Shown in pieces: positions 32,894 through 43,590 of a stretch of 64,000 nt of DNA. A program made the translations under genes and the position numbers. The stretch comes from Oreohelix idahoensis (lineage: Eukaryota > Mollusca > Gastropoda > Stylommatophora > Oreohelicidae). Where the stretch lies: NCBI GenBank assembly GCA_024509875.1, contig JAMPIV010012235.1, positions 372,001-436,000 of the forward strand. Reading direction: 5' to 3'. Positions within the stretch are counted from its first letter, which is position 1; each line of letters begins with the position of its first letter. The notes under the pieces are model-generated. The model did no database searches. It was not told the origin of the DNA and saw nothing but the letters and a program-made list of their open reading frames with translations.

Positions 32894-33560
32894 AACTCAA
32901 ACGAGTTAAGAGTAAGAACCAACTCAGCAAGGCGAAGCAGCGGACCTGTACTTATAGTAAGGTCAGTATGCTGGTCGAGAAAAGATTGGAGTGCCTTGAG
33001 ACCATCAGCATGTGGAACAGAATTATAAAGGGAACAAACGGAAAAGGAAAAGACGGTAAGTACGGCCAGGCGTGAATCTGATCGAATCAAAGGTAGTGAT
33101 AGCATGAGTAATGTCCTTCAAATAAGAAGGTAGATTGGCGACTAAGGGCTGGAAAATACTATCAAGGAATTCAGAAATACGTTTAGTGGGACAAGAACAG
33201 GCTGAAACAAAAGGCCTACCGGGATTAGCAATTTTATGCACCTTAGGAAGCATGTAAAAGAAAGGCTTACCTAGACTACTATCAAAAATATGGAGAGATA
33301 AAGCACCAGAAGGAAGAAGATCATCATGGACAAGGCCACGGATAGTCTTATAAACAGTAAGATTATTCCAGACTGTGGCATTACCAAAACAAGGTGAGTA
33401 GAAGGTGGTGTTACCTAACTGTGTAACTCCTTCTTGAATGTATAAGTCCTTACGCCAAATAACCACTGCACCACCTTTGTCTGCCGGCTTGATAACAATA
33501 TCATCACGTTTTCATAAAGCTGGATCTAGTATAGTGAAGTCTCGTACACTGTGTGACATG
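32894..33560 (-). pseudogene. Penelope-like reverse transcriptase fragment
   Basis: Reading from 33560 downward: RDFTILDPAL, a TGA where Trp is expected, then DDIVIKPADKGGAVVIWRKD and YIQEGVTQLGNTTFY. These are followed by FFYMLPKVHKIANPGRPFVS, CPTKRISEFLDSIFQPLV, LPSYLKDITHAI and, after a frameshift near 33040, SLYNSVPHADGLKAL and LLRLAELVLTLNSFEF. These blocks are diagnostic of Penelope-like elements, a retroelement class with a telomerase-like RT. The fragment covers the N-terminal RT half and ends where the LTR-like repeat is inserted at 32892. The catalytic YxDD and any GIY-YIG nuclease are not seen. Confidence 0.9.
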
Positions 33561-33802
33561 GAAAATTATGAATGCACCAGCACAATATATTGTCAGACGT
33601 CACCTGTTTATTATAGCCATGACCTTGACACATAACGAAGTATTTTAGACTGGATTTATTAGACAGGAAATGTTGAGTTTCCTCCTAAGGAAACGAACTA
33701 AACAGTCCAGAACTAGTGACTTGGAAAAACTTTTACAAAGATATTCAAAAGCAAGTGAAGAAGAACTGTACAATTTTACATTAATGCATAAAACTATGAA
33801 AC

Positions 33803-34276
33803 CAGGGGCGGATTTATATCTGTTAACACCTGTTGCGAATCCTTCCTGTTCTCTCTCTTCCCCCCCCCCCCCTTTTCCCCCAATAAGGCGCTCAGAAAAA
33901 TACATTATGCTTGCGAGCAGATTTTTAAATGATACAATATTATACTTACCTAGCTCGGGCGTTGGCGTAGCTGGCGAGTTCTTTTTTAGGGCTTTATGCT
34001 AGCAGATAAATAATGTTAGTTTTTGTCAGGACTTTGTATCTATCAACGCTGATCGGGTTAGCAGTCAACAGTTGACTTTTGTTTTTGTTTTGGATGGTAC
34101 ATGTGCTCTGATATAACCAAATAGGTTGAAAGGAACGCGCCTCGCCAGAAGAAGGCAAAAACCGAACCAAAAAAAAAAAAAAAAAGGTACAGTACTGACA
34201 CAATCGTGTCCGATGTCCCCCCCCCCCCCCCCCCCTGTGTCATCCGGGGCGGACTGCCCCTCTGAGTACGCCACTG
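33803..34276. mobile_element. Short hAT-like non-autonomous element
   Basis: Left end CAGGGGCGGATTTA, right end (inverted) CAGTGGCGTACTCAG, similar to the CAGNGGCG ends of many hAT elements. Flanks TATGAAAC (33795-33802) and AATGAAAC (34277-34284) form an 8 bp target duplication with one mismatch, the hAT length. It has no coding capacity (474 bp). It contains a SINE-like unit (34079-34190), C-runs near 33860-33890 and at 34217-34235, and may be composite. Confidence 0.65.
34079..34190 (+). mobile_element. SINE-like element with A-tail inside the hAT-like element
   Basis: GGTACATGTGCTCTGATATAAC, then ATAGGTTGAAAGGAACGC, CCTCGCCAGAAGAAGGCAAAAACC and a run of about 17 A. It matches the element at 17480-17585 through the GGTTGA(A) and CCTCGCC...GGCAAAA modules. 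Confidence 0.6.
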
Positions 34277-34284
34277 AATGAAAC

Positions 34285-36145
34285 ATATTTTCCCATTTCC
34301 TACAGGGTACCTCGGCCAAAAAGGTTGAAAACCAGTTCTACACAAACTCCTACTTACATGCAAGGGAGATAACTACCATGAGGACCCACGCTTCGAAGCG
34401 TACAAAGAACCAACGGATAAACTTCAAGCATTATTTTTTTCATGATTCACTCCACTTCTCCTGGCCCTCTCCTTTCCTTGACCCTTATTTGTATCAGTAT
34501 GCCTTTGTTATGTCCTAGCCACGTCCGTGAGCTAACAGTCCATCCTGATGCATGCTGTGTAATGCCTAGACATGTTCTCTGTAGACGTATTCAATGTCCA
34601 TTAATGCAGACACACGCTCACGACTCGGATCCTGTGCTTGCTAAGATGGCACGCGGATACAGCGAGCCAAATAAAAAGCCAGCCGGGAAATGAGCGGGAA
34701 TTTAAATGAGAAAAGCGCCAATTTGAAATCAAAGCTGAGCGCACTGACCTTGCATACAGATTCGGCTAATGGCCCTTTAAGGCAGTTAAGAAGTACTACC
34801 GAGAACACTAACCTCCCCTTCTTCACCTCACTCTAATATTTCGTTTCATTCAAATCTTCTAACTGTTTGTCTGAAGGGAGATCTTCATAAAGCCAGATGT
34901 GTTGACCTCATAATATGGCAACCCAGACTTTTGTCTACATGATGGTCTGAAGTTCCACAGCCTTATACATTTTATTTTTAAACAGGTACTGGAAAGAAAA
35001 AACGTTTTAGGGATCCAGTTTTATTGTTGTTACTGTAGTAGCAGAGGCGTACTTAAAGTACTGTATTAGGCACCCGGGGTGGAGTCACTGTGTAGCAGCA
35101 GCCCCTTTTCAGTCATAACTGACTATGGGAATGTGCCCCTAAGGTGATAGCCCTCAGCTGCTTTTTTTTCCCCTGATGTTCCTTTCAGTGTTTTCTCTTC
35201 TGCTTGTTACTAAATACACGGAAAAGCAGAAGATAAATTGTCCATGCATTCTAATGCATAGATTAAAGTGTGCCAGTTATTAGTCAATAATCTGTCATAT
35301 CATATATTTAACAGAAAACATACAAATCTGTGAATGAAATGAAGAATTACTTATTCATGATAACTGGCCTTCCTCTGTTACTCCATGCAACAGAATGTAT
35401 GTGTTACGACCCTTTTTTGCGCAATGGATACAGACTTGTATTTGAAGGCTATGTGGTGCATACAAAGGTGTTGGTACGAATGTTTCTGTTTGGAAAATGA
35501 CGTGTCTTTGGTATAGCAACAGTTTAGTTTATGCTCAGCGTCCAATGGGTCAAGGTGTTTATGTGTTCGTGGGGATCCTGGTGTGTAGAAGAATGTACTT
35601 GGAAGTATGCACCGCTTGTATCTGTTATGTATAACGGAATATGCAGTGAGGACAAATAAGAGTTCAGGTGTCTCAGTTATTATAATTTAAGGAATATTGA
35701 AATAACGCCCCACAAATGGACAAGTGTCACGTGATGTAAACAATATATCTGTTTGAGGAGATGTACAGGAAAACAAAGTATTTGAATGAGTTGCCAGGAT
35801 GAATGATACGCATATGATACCTATATATATATATATATAGATATATATTTATGTGAAGCAAATATGTCAGAGGAGCCAAAGTGGAATATAAACGTTTTTT
35901 TTTTTTTTTTGTGTTGCAAGGAAGCTGAGTTCAATTCCTAGGCATTTTCAATGTGGCCAAGTTTTGGAGTGCTGATATTGTTCAGTTGTTAATCAAAGTT
36001 GGATTGTTAATCATATGAACTCTCAACCCCGTAACAGTATGGAAAATTTATTTTCTGCTTTTTGGTGCAAGTAGTAACAGCAACAAAAGTGGATCCCTAA
36101 ATGTTTTTTTTTTGGTCTTGTTTTATGATTTAAAAGCCAGTTCCA
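34285..36145. other. No recognisable gene
   Basis: No coding motif on either strand. A short TA tract is at about 35821-35850 and T-runs lie near 35896-35912 and 36107-36116. Open frames are short and scattered. Confidence 0.4.
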
Positions 36146-36149
36146 AACC

Positions 36150-36400
36150 TCAGAAATGAGTTATCTGAGGAAGGTGGTTGAAGTAATAAGGTCCACAACC
36201 AGATGATATGCCATGGTCTCAAAACTAAACTCCTGCACACCCATGTGTAACAGTCCCAACTACGATGGTTTGGCCATGTCTGCAGAATGGGAGAAGATAG
36301 GCTACGACGACAAATATGGGGAATCAAGAGCCAGACCTCCAAGACAACACAATCTGGAAGGACCGCGGACTACATTGGAACCAAAACAGGAGGAAGACAG
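36150..36400 (+). mobile_element. LINE 3' fragment, left part, split by Gypsy-2
   Basis: Same LINE 3' end as 8851-9210: GAGTTATCTGAGGAAGGTGGTTGAAGTAA, TGGTTTGGCCATGTCTGCAGAATGGGAGAAGAT (given in pieces) and AACCAAAACAGGAGGAAGACAG. The sequence stops at the Gypsy-2 insertion and continues at 44358 with GACAGCCGATAAG. It is the empty-site reference that proves the Gypsy-2 boundaries. Confidence 0.85.
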
Positions 36401-37171
36401 TGTTACGGTAGTTTAATTGGCATTGTCTGCTAGAGGTTAGCAGCATGCGATTTTAGGGGTTACAACGTTTAATGTAATGTAAATAAATATTATTAGCCTA
36501 TTGAACGCTGTGACGTTTCAGCGTTGGTAGTCACGCACCGTGACCAAGAGACGGGACCCTTTTCTGCATGACCGTCGAACTAAGAAGACGTGTCCTATAA
36601 TCCTTCCAGTAGTAGGCATGATATTGCCGCACATATGTTATTGCAGTACGGACATGGGTCAGTCCTATATTATTATGAAGAGAGGAATGTATCGAGGTTA
36701 GTAAATTAACTAAAGTCAAGGAAGGATGAATTTATAGTCCATATTCGTTTATATCGCCAGACGTCTAATCTCACTGTCGGCCGTTGGGTGTCCCAACCGC
36801 GCGTACATATAGTTACGACGTTCTGACTATAGTATTGCATATTATTGGACCAGGACTATAATGCATAAATAGCATTTACGATGTAGGATTCAATTCTAAT
36901 ATATAATGTTTTTCATGATCAACCTCCATGGACTGTCTAATGTTTGAAATGTATATTAAAAATTGTGTGGACTCGAGAAGAGACTTATCACGTTCATTGA
37001 AGTTACAGATTCAACAAATTATGATACTGAGTTCAAACCTTGTGACAGACAGAATGTTATTGACCCACATTCGCGTAATTATTCCAACAATAGCACGATC
37101 AAGAATTATTGAATCAATAAGAAACAATAGCCTTCCACAACGACCACTGAAGTAGAGAACGGGCCGCAACA
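36401..37171 (+). repeat. Gypsy-2 5' LTR
   Basis: 771 bp, TGTTACGG...GCAACA. A candidate primer-binding site TGGTTGGCCATTGCTGG starts two bases after it, matching the position and form of the one in Gypsy-1. Confidence 0.95.
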
Positions 37172-38735
37172 ACTGGTTGGCCATTGCTGGGGAACGAAAG
37201 AAAGAAAATTTTTTTCTTGTTTACATACTTTCACAAACTGTTTATGATTACAAGAAAGTCACATGATCTGCACAAATACGACGTGGAACACATGACGACG
37301 AAATGTCAATCTGACGTCACTATCATGCGTAGATGCCCCACTTCGAAAGGACAGCCTTCAACGCATTCCAAATTTGATAAAGATTTGCATGATCAAGAAG
37401 ACCAGACGATGGAATATTGTTTTCAGCCAACGAGGAGCAAACAGTACTAGGCATTAATCTAGTCCGTTGATGAACTTGACATCGCCGGAGCATTTTAAAG
37501 ATAAGTCTAGTTTTATGACTATTGTCATTCAGATAACACAATACTGAGTCCATTTCGTCTGTACGGGCATGTCTATTCTATGTTTCATATATAGATGTTA
37601 TCTCTGTTTTCACCGTTTGTGTTGTTCCTAATTCGTGGGTTGGTTGGTGCGGCGGTTCGGAATCAATAATATGGCTCTAAGGATGCCGATATTGATTTTG
37701 AATGTTCTGTAAGGCAGTTAATTCTTTACATTTCTTGCAGAGAACCCTATCGAAGATTCTACCGATCGGACTCTTCGTCTGCAATTGTAATTAATTGACT
37801 TCGGTATTTTAGCTGTGAAGTCGTGTTATAACTGGTGTATTTTAAATTGTATTCAGTTGTTATTTTATTCAGTTTTGTAAAGTAATGTTCGTAATCTGAA
37901 TTGTTACTCTGACCTTACTATTTTTTATTTTATATATTTGTATAACCGTTAATGAGTCCATGTATACGTCACTTATTTTTGTGTACGCAGGTTAATTTTC
38001 TATTCAGTTCACTCTTTGATCTCTCACTTCCGGTTTATTCTACTCAGTTATAAATGCATTTTTATTGTGAAAATGTCTTTGTCGTATTGTAATACTGTTC
38101 TGTAATCCTTGGTTAACAAATTGTTTTGTTTGTCTTCATCTCATCCATTTATAATTTAATATTAATACTATAATTTATTCATTAATAATAGTGTAGATGA
38201 ATATGATTAAATTTTTATGAATTTTAAGAAGGAATTAGGGACTTTGCACCAATTTGCAGTGGTGGTCCAAGAAATGGGCAATGCACTTTATAGCTCATGA
38301 TTATGGCATAATATACAATGATTAATTATTATAAATTTATAACATATTAAGACATATTAAATGTTAATTAGTACACTTTCTCAGTACTACAGTGTGGACT
38401 TAGTAACTATTAAAGAGTAAATAACCTAATTATTTAGGGATAATACCCATATTTATTGAATACTAATATTAAGTGCATGATATAATTTTATCATCTTAGA
38501 TAAATAAATATCATAACTATTTATGATAGATATTAGTGGGTATATATATATATACAGTATATAATATTTTTACAAAAATATTATAGATTTGTGGAACGTA
38601 CAAATAACAGTACAGGAATATTGCACTTTCTTATATTGATTATTCATTCGTTGAGTAATTACAATTATCTACATAGATTCTATTGGTGATTACTATTCAT
38701 TAGTGATTGAATACTTAAATAAATTAACGTCAAGA
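37172..38735 (+). other. Gypsy-2 untranslated leader
   Basis: About 1.5 kb, collinear in blocks with the Gypsy-1 leader (for example GGATGCCGATATT near 37683, AATTAGGGACTTTGCA near 38233, CACTTTCTCAGTACTA near 38371). It lacks the LINE inserted in Gypsy-1. A short frame at 37184-37450 has no motif. Confidence 0.65.
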
Positions 38736-38783
38736 ATGCTTACCTTGGATCATTTCACTAAAATTGGAAAAGATTATAGTTGA
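38736..38783 (+). pseudogene. Remnant of the original gag start (15 codons)
   Basis: ATG followed by codons for LTLDHFTKIGKDYS and a TGA. It aligns with the first residues of Gypsy-1 gag (LNLDYFIKNGKDF) in the same leader context (AAATTAACGTCAAGA then ATG). The new coiled-coil frame starts 75 bases further on with a second version of the same head, so the original start is now a short upstream frame. Confidence 0.75.
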
Positions 38784-38857
38784 TTATATTGATTAACCAT
38801 ACTTTATTGCATCTATGAGTTGATTGACTAAGAGAGTCATAGATATATATATTTACC

Positions 38858-40801
38858 ATGGTAACTTTAGAGCAACTTATAGTGAACGGACGGGAACTCG
38901 GTATGGATGGTAACCATTTAAGATCATATATTAGGATACATTCGGCTATGAATAATTTGAGGTATAGTGATGAAGAAGTTGAAGCAGAAATAAGTCGTAT
39001 TGAGGTTTTAGAAGAAGAACGTCAGGCAAAATTAGAGGAGCTACAGAAGAGGATACATGAATTAGAGAATAAAATACAACAGAAGTTGGTGAATGTAAAT
39101 GAGGAGATACGAGAGGTGGACAATGTAGATAGTAAGTTGGATAGTGTTAATTCCATTTTAAGTACAGATTGTACACATATGTCTCAGATTCATACGCCTA
39201 AATCTGAGGGTTTGAATTGGAGAGTAAAGGTTGATACCCAAGAAACGGTAATTCATGATTTAAAGAAGACCTCAAAGGAATATACGGATTCTCCAAACAA
39301 GTTAGTTGTTAAGGAAATAGGTGTTGATGATATGGTATCAGATAATACGTCTAGGCCAGACATAATGTCTTTTCTGAGGAATCTCCTCCAGGAAGGGATT
39401 AATGATGATTTCCAGGGCCAATACCTTGAAGATTTTGTATTAGATAATTTTTTACGTCGTACAGCATCCGATTTAACAAATTTTGTGGATAGTAATTTTC
39501 ATTCTGTCCCACATATGATTATAGCTAGGGACATAGCAGACTTACTAGGTGGAGTGTTTCGTACTTTTGTGGAACGGTACGTGCATGTCCAACATGGTTT
39601 CATAATGAATAACATTCACAATGCTATTCTAGGCGACAATGATTATGATCAACAAACGCACAACACATGGAATAAGCAGAAAGGAATGACAAGTTTAGAA
39701 ACCATTGATGAGAAAAGAGAAGAAGAATTATTGGAGATTATTGCCAGTCAAAAAAAGTCTATAAATGACTTGCGAAATAAGGCGAGTTTACTAAGGTTTG
39801 AAACCAATACTGATAATTCGAGATTGAGAACACTGGAAGTGGAGCTTGCAAATTCTAGGACCTCATTAGAATCCACTATAGAAAAAAATAAAGCATTAGA
39901 GTCTGAGGTTGATAAACTCACATTGAAAATTTCACAAGATAATGCCGCAGCCTACCAACGAAAACTACATGCACAGGGTGCGCACATTCAGTCATTGTTA
40001 TCTGAAGTTGGTCGACTGAAAACAATTGATCAGACAAATGTAGCTTTAAAGCTAGAAACTCACACACAGAGTGTTAAAATTCAAGAGCTTACTTCAGAAG
40101 TAGCTCGATTGCAACCAATTAAGGAAGTTAAGAAAATCGCAGATAATAAGATTGATACTGAGTTAAGAGCAGATGGTCATACAGATCAGGCCATCCAATG
40201 CGAGCTGATTCTCACTGATGATGTGCAGTTAGGATCCATCTACTATGATAAGGAACAATATAAACAGTTCTGTCTAAATAGGGGCATTAAATCTAAGATT
40301 GAAATAGAAATAAGGAAAAATGATATTGCATCAATTGATGACAATAATGTAATGAATGTATGTCATACAGATAATGATAAATTTCATGAATTTTGTTTTA
40401 GACAGGAAAAAGAGTTGGACGACGAGGTAATCTTGGTGAAACAGCTACTGAATGACCAGATGGGTAAAGTGAAATCTTCCACGCATGACTTGGCATTATT
40501 GCGTGAAGATAATAATACACTTATGGTTGATTCCCATAAAGATAATGAAACTTACGTGGAATTAATGGATAAAGTGCGATCAGAAAACGAAGAAGATAAT
40601 ACAGAATCTGGTATTAGTGTTACATTATCTACATCGAGTGATGATTGTCTCATTGATGACAGGGTGACTGCATTAGAAGCGTTACTCCTGGATGAGAAAC
40701 ATAGATATGCTGACCTGGAAAAGGATACACGACAACAAATTTACAATCTTGCAACAGCATTAACACACTCGATCTTTTACTTGCTAGTGAGAAGCAGATA
40801 A
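38858..40801 (+). CDS. Gypsy-2 coiled-coil protein in the gag position (647 aa)
   Basis: Not recognised as a known gag. The N-terminus (VTLEQLIVNGRELGMDGNHL) resembles the Gypsy-1 gag head (LNLDYFIKNGKDFGKKGELL). Residues ~40-90 and ~290-430 are strongly heptad-like and charged, typical of long coiled coils (EEERQAKLEELQKRIHELE). Between them, residues ~165-260 (SFLRNLLQEGINDDFQGQYL...) may be a folded helical domain. No Cys/His knuckle or protease motif is present. The frame ends at 40801 after a frameshift near 40755-40770; in the next frame the coiled coil continues (LASEKQIKINLDKLDKKQ, FLTSERNKLRKRV) straight into the RRM frame at 40924. The unbroken protein would have been about 950 residues. 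The origin of the central part, host capture or an unknown gag variant, is open. Confidence 0.75.
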   Translation: MVTLEQLIVNGRELGMDGNHLRSYIRIHSAMNNLRYSDEEVEAEISRIEVLEEERQAKLEELQKRIHELENKIQQKLVNVNEEIREVDNVDSKLDSVNSILSTDCTHMSQIHTPKSEGLNWRVKVDTQETVIHDLKKTSKEYTDSPNKLVVKEIGVDDMVSDNTSRPDIMSFLRNLLQEGINDDFQGQYLEDFVLDNFLRRTASDLTNFVDSNFHSVPHMIIARDIADLLGGVFRTFVERYVHVQHGFIMNNIHNAILGDNDYDQQTHNTWNKQKGMTSLETIDEKREEELLEIIASQKKSINDLRNKASLLRFETNTDNSRLRTLEVELANSRTSLESTIEKNKALESEVDKLTLKISQDNAAAYQRKLHAQGAHIQSLLSEVGRLKTIDQTNVALKLETHTQSVKIQELTSEVARLQPIKEVKKIADNKIDTELRADGHTDQAIQCELILTDDVQLGSIYYDKEQYKQFCLNRGIKSKIEIEIRKNDIASIDDNNVMNVCHTDNDKFHEFCFRQEKELDDEVILVKQLLNDQMGKVKSSTHDLALLREDNNTLMVDSHKDNETYVELMDKVRSENEEDNTESGISVTLSTSSDDCLIDDRVTALEALLLDEKHRYADLEKDTRQQIYNLATALTHSIFYLLVRSR

Positions 40802-40923
40802 AAATTAACTTAGATAAATTAGATAAGAAACAGAGGCAGGAGATTGCTTTCCTGACTTCTGAAAGGAATAAATTAAGAAAGAGGGTCGATTGTCTACTGG
40901 ATGTACTGGCAGGTAAAAATATC

Positions 40924-41724
40924 TTGATGAACAACAGAGCGGATACATGTATTTTACGACATGCAGTCAGTACTAAGTGTGATACTAAGGTGTCTACGCA
41001 CCCAGTGAAGATTATTAGATCATTCCGGGGAAAATATACTTTCCCTCGACAAGATACTACGGCTAATTCGGAAAATAGATGTTGGAGACAGGATCCGGCT
41101 ACAACTGATCCAAAGAAAATTGTTGATGATGTCGACATTAAAAATAAGAGTACTAAGAAGAATAAGATGGTGAAAAATAATGTTGGAGTTAATAATAACG
41201 GAAAGATACCTAATAAAATTAATACCAGCACATTTAAACGAAAGAATGTAGGTCGTTCTTGTGATCCTTCTACGATTACACGTGCTACAGATACATTATT
41301 ACAGGGTAAGGGTCATTATACTCAGGCCCAACATACTATTCCAGTCTATGGAAAGAATAATACTTATATAAGGGACATACATGGCAAGGTACCTCAATTA
41401 ACTCATTTTGCACATCAATCTTTTTCCCATGTTAGTGACAATGTTCCTACTTATATTGGGAAGGGTACATATTCTCGTACCGTATTAGTGAGCAATCTGC
41501 CACAAGGTACTACATGGCAGACACTTGGCAATTTTTTTCAATACACGGCAGACGTTAGGTTCGTGCGTCTGTTACCACCTACCAATAACAGGTATGGTGA
41601 AGCTCTGGTTACACTTCGTAACAACAGAGATGCTCGAAAGGTTATCGAGCTTGACAATGGTGTTTATTTTCACCACCATTCTTTGAGATTGAAATTAGTA
41701 CCTGATTCTGCGTCACGCATATAA
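40924..41724 (+). CDS. Gypsy-2 C-terminal part with RRM-like domain (266 aa)
   Basis: A continuation of the frame-shifted coiled-coil protein; the upstream frame is open from about 40760. A basic block KIIRSFRGKYTFPRQDTTA...ENRCWRQD (near 41010-41090) matches the corresponding Gypsy-1 segment KIRKSFRGRYTFSQENAA...DRCWRQD. The RRM-like domain (last ~80 residues) has TVLVSNLPQGTTWQTLGNFF (RNP2-like) and RYGEALVTLRNNRDARKVIE (RNP1-like), ending LRLKLVPDSASR. It is about 75 percent identical by eye to the Gypsy-1 domain, while the proteins in front of it are largely unrelated. Strong conservation of this tail across swapped N-terminal parts points to a required RNA-binding role in the life cycle. 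Confidence 0.8.
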   Translation: MMNNRADTCILRHAVSTKCDTKVSTHPVKIIRSFRGKYTFPRQDTTANSENRCWRQDPATTDPKKIVDDVDIKNKSTKKNKMVKNNVGVNNNGKIPNKINTSTFKRKNVGRSCDPSTITRATDTLLQGKGHYTQAQHTIPVYGKNNTYIRDIHGKVPQLTHFAHQSFSHVSDNVPTYIGKGTYSRTVLVSNLPQGTTWQTLGNFFQYTADVRFVRLLPPTNNRYGEALVTLRNNRDARKVIELDNGVYFHHHSLRLKLVPDSASRI

Positions 41725-41974
41725 CAGGTTACGATAACACTGTTCGTCACATTTTTGATGACTCAGCATTGTCATTCATCATTTCTTATCTTTCATATCA
41801 TCTATCCTAATATAGATTGATTTCTTGATTTTTTCTTCTCGAAAAACATTTTTGATTCTTAACATCTTTATATTTGTACACGTTTTCTGTCTTATTTGTT
41901 TTACCATACCTACAAGAGACAGTAAGTTGTTTAAATGTTTCAACTATGCTCAGCCCCATACAGCATAGGTTTAT
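41725..41974 (+). other. Deletion junction region in Gypsy-2
   Basis: The first ~60 bases match the spacer after the Gypsy-1 gag stop (GATGACTCA, GTCATTCATCATTTCTT). The sequence then becomes unrelated T-rich filler until RNase H homology resumes near 41975. About 1.15 kb of Gypsy-1 (GPY module and RT, 27520-28670) has no counterpart. Confidence 0.65.
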
Positions 41975-42501
41975 TTGTCATCTATCACGGCTGTCTTGTC
42001 ATCATTATTAAAGAAGGACATGCCAGTAAAGGTGACATGGACTGGTGAGTGTAACAAAATATTTCTTAAAATAATTGATATTTTTTCACATCCACCAATT
42101 TTGAGACTACCTGATGCTTCCAAAAAGTTTATTCTCCGTACAGATGCGAGCAATTACGGAATTGGCACGTGTTTGCTCCAATATCATGATGACATCCTTC
42201 ATTGTATGTCTCACGGAAACTAAAATCACCAGAGATCAAATACTCCACTGTCGAAAGCGAATTGTTAGCAGTGGTGTGGGCGATAACGTAATTGGAGAAG
42301 TTCCTGTTAGGGGCCACATTCGTGGTTCAGACAGACCAAAAGGCCGTAGCATCACTACGACGTGCGAATCATAAAAGTCCAAAGCTCACCAGATTCGCTA
42401 TTCTCCTTCAGCCTTTTGATTTCTCCATCGAGTACATTACAGGATCAGAGAACGTTTTGGCAGATACTCTCTCTAGAAACCCGGCTGATGTTGATTCATA
42501 A
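41975..42501 (+). pseudogene. Gypsy-2 RNase H remnant
   Basis: Frame 1 (to 42223) has SSITAVLSSLLKK, LRLPDASKKFILRTDASNYG and [12 protein letters not shown]. After a frameshift near 42210 and another shift before 42292, the frame continues with KFLLGATFVVQTDQKAVASL, SPKLTRFAILLQPF and ENVLADTLSRNP. It aligns with the Gypsy-1 RNase H from 28673 to the end. RT is completely absent. Confidence 0.9.
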
Positions 42502-43590
42502 ACTCTACCTTTCACATAAACTTACCCAAGATGCATAGCGCTATCGATACATTTCGCCATAAACCATTGACTACAAACCAAGCATCTGCTTACGATAGAC
42601 ATACATTATACAAAGTTTACGAAATCAATGAACAATGTATTTGTATATACGCCGTAACTTTGAATGATGACCATTCAGGATAGAACTATTTGAAACAAAT
42701 TTGTTTCGTCCAGTTGAACTAATTTCGGTACGTGATATGACTGAACATGAACTATTAAGAATATCTATACTTACGCTGAATCAGGACAGTTCAACAGGTT
42801 GGTTTTTTTTCTTCCAACATTGGAAATTCTCAAGGATCAAGACTACGGATGGATCATCCAATGTTAATTAATTTTAACTTAGCTGTTAAATTAATGGAAA
42901 ATAAAATGAAATGTGAGAAAAAAAATAATGAAAAGAAATGGCAGAATGAAAGGAAAAAAAAATATTTTGAAACATGAAAAAAAATGAATAAAAGAAAAGA
43001 ATCTCACATAATTCTAAGTAATATTCTTAGATAGACTAATGTATAACATAATTATAGTGTATACTTAATAATTACATTGACACATTACATATTATTATTT
43101 AGTTAGTTAACTTAGACAGTTATTAACCACCCAACACATATGATTATTGTCAAACACACGTAAACAAGTTAAAGCTATACGTTATTTTTTTAAATTTTTC
43201 TTTCTCATAACATTATCTTTAATTTTTTTTGTATTAGATACTTTGACTCTGAATACACACTTAACATAATTAATTAGTTCAATTTTAATTAGTTAGTCTT
43301 GACATGACATTTCATTACGACATACTTTAAGTTAATTAAGTAACTAGATACTAGCATTACATACTTTCTCTTAGCTACTATAACATTTATGTATAACATT
43401 AATGTATAACATGATCTTTAATATATTATATGACGTTTAGTTAGTTGACATGACCGCGACACTGCTCTAGTCAGAGCATCGTAGGCCATATGTCGCATGT
43501 TTTTCGTTAAATTTTTGAGATTATTCACTCAGATAGGTTTTAAAAAAAAATCTATCGAATAGATTTTTTTTCCCCCGGTGGACAGGGAAT
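42502..43590 (+). other. Gypsy-2 3' untranslated region with conserved hairpins
   Basis: No coding. Nested stem-loop at 43456-43496 (outer GCGACA/TGTCGC, inner TGCTCT/AGAGCA with AGTC loop). Palindrome AAAAAAAATCTAT-CGA-ATAGATTTTTTTT at 43543-43571 is followed by CCCCCGGTGGACAGGGAAT directly before the 3' LTR. All correspond to Gypsy-1 structures at 29643-29774. Confidence 0.65.
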
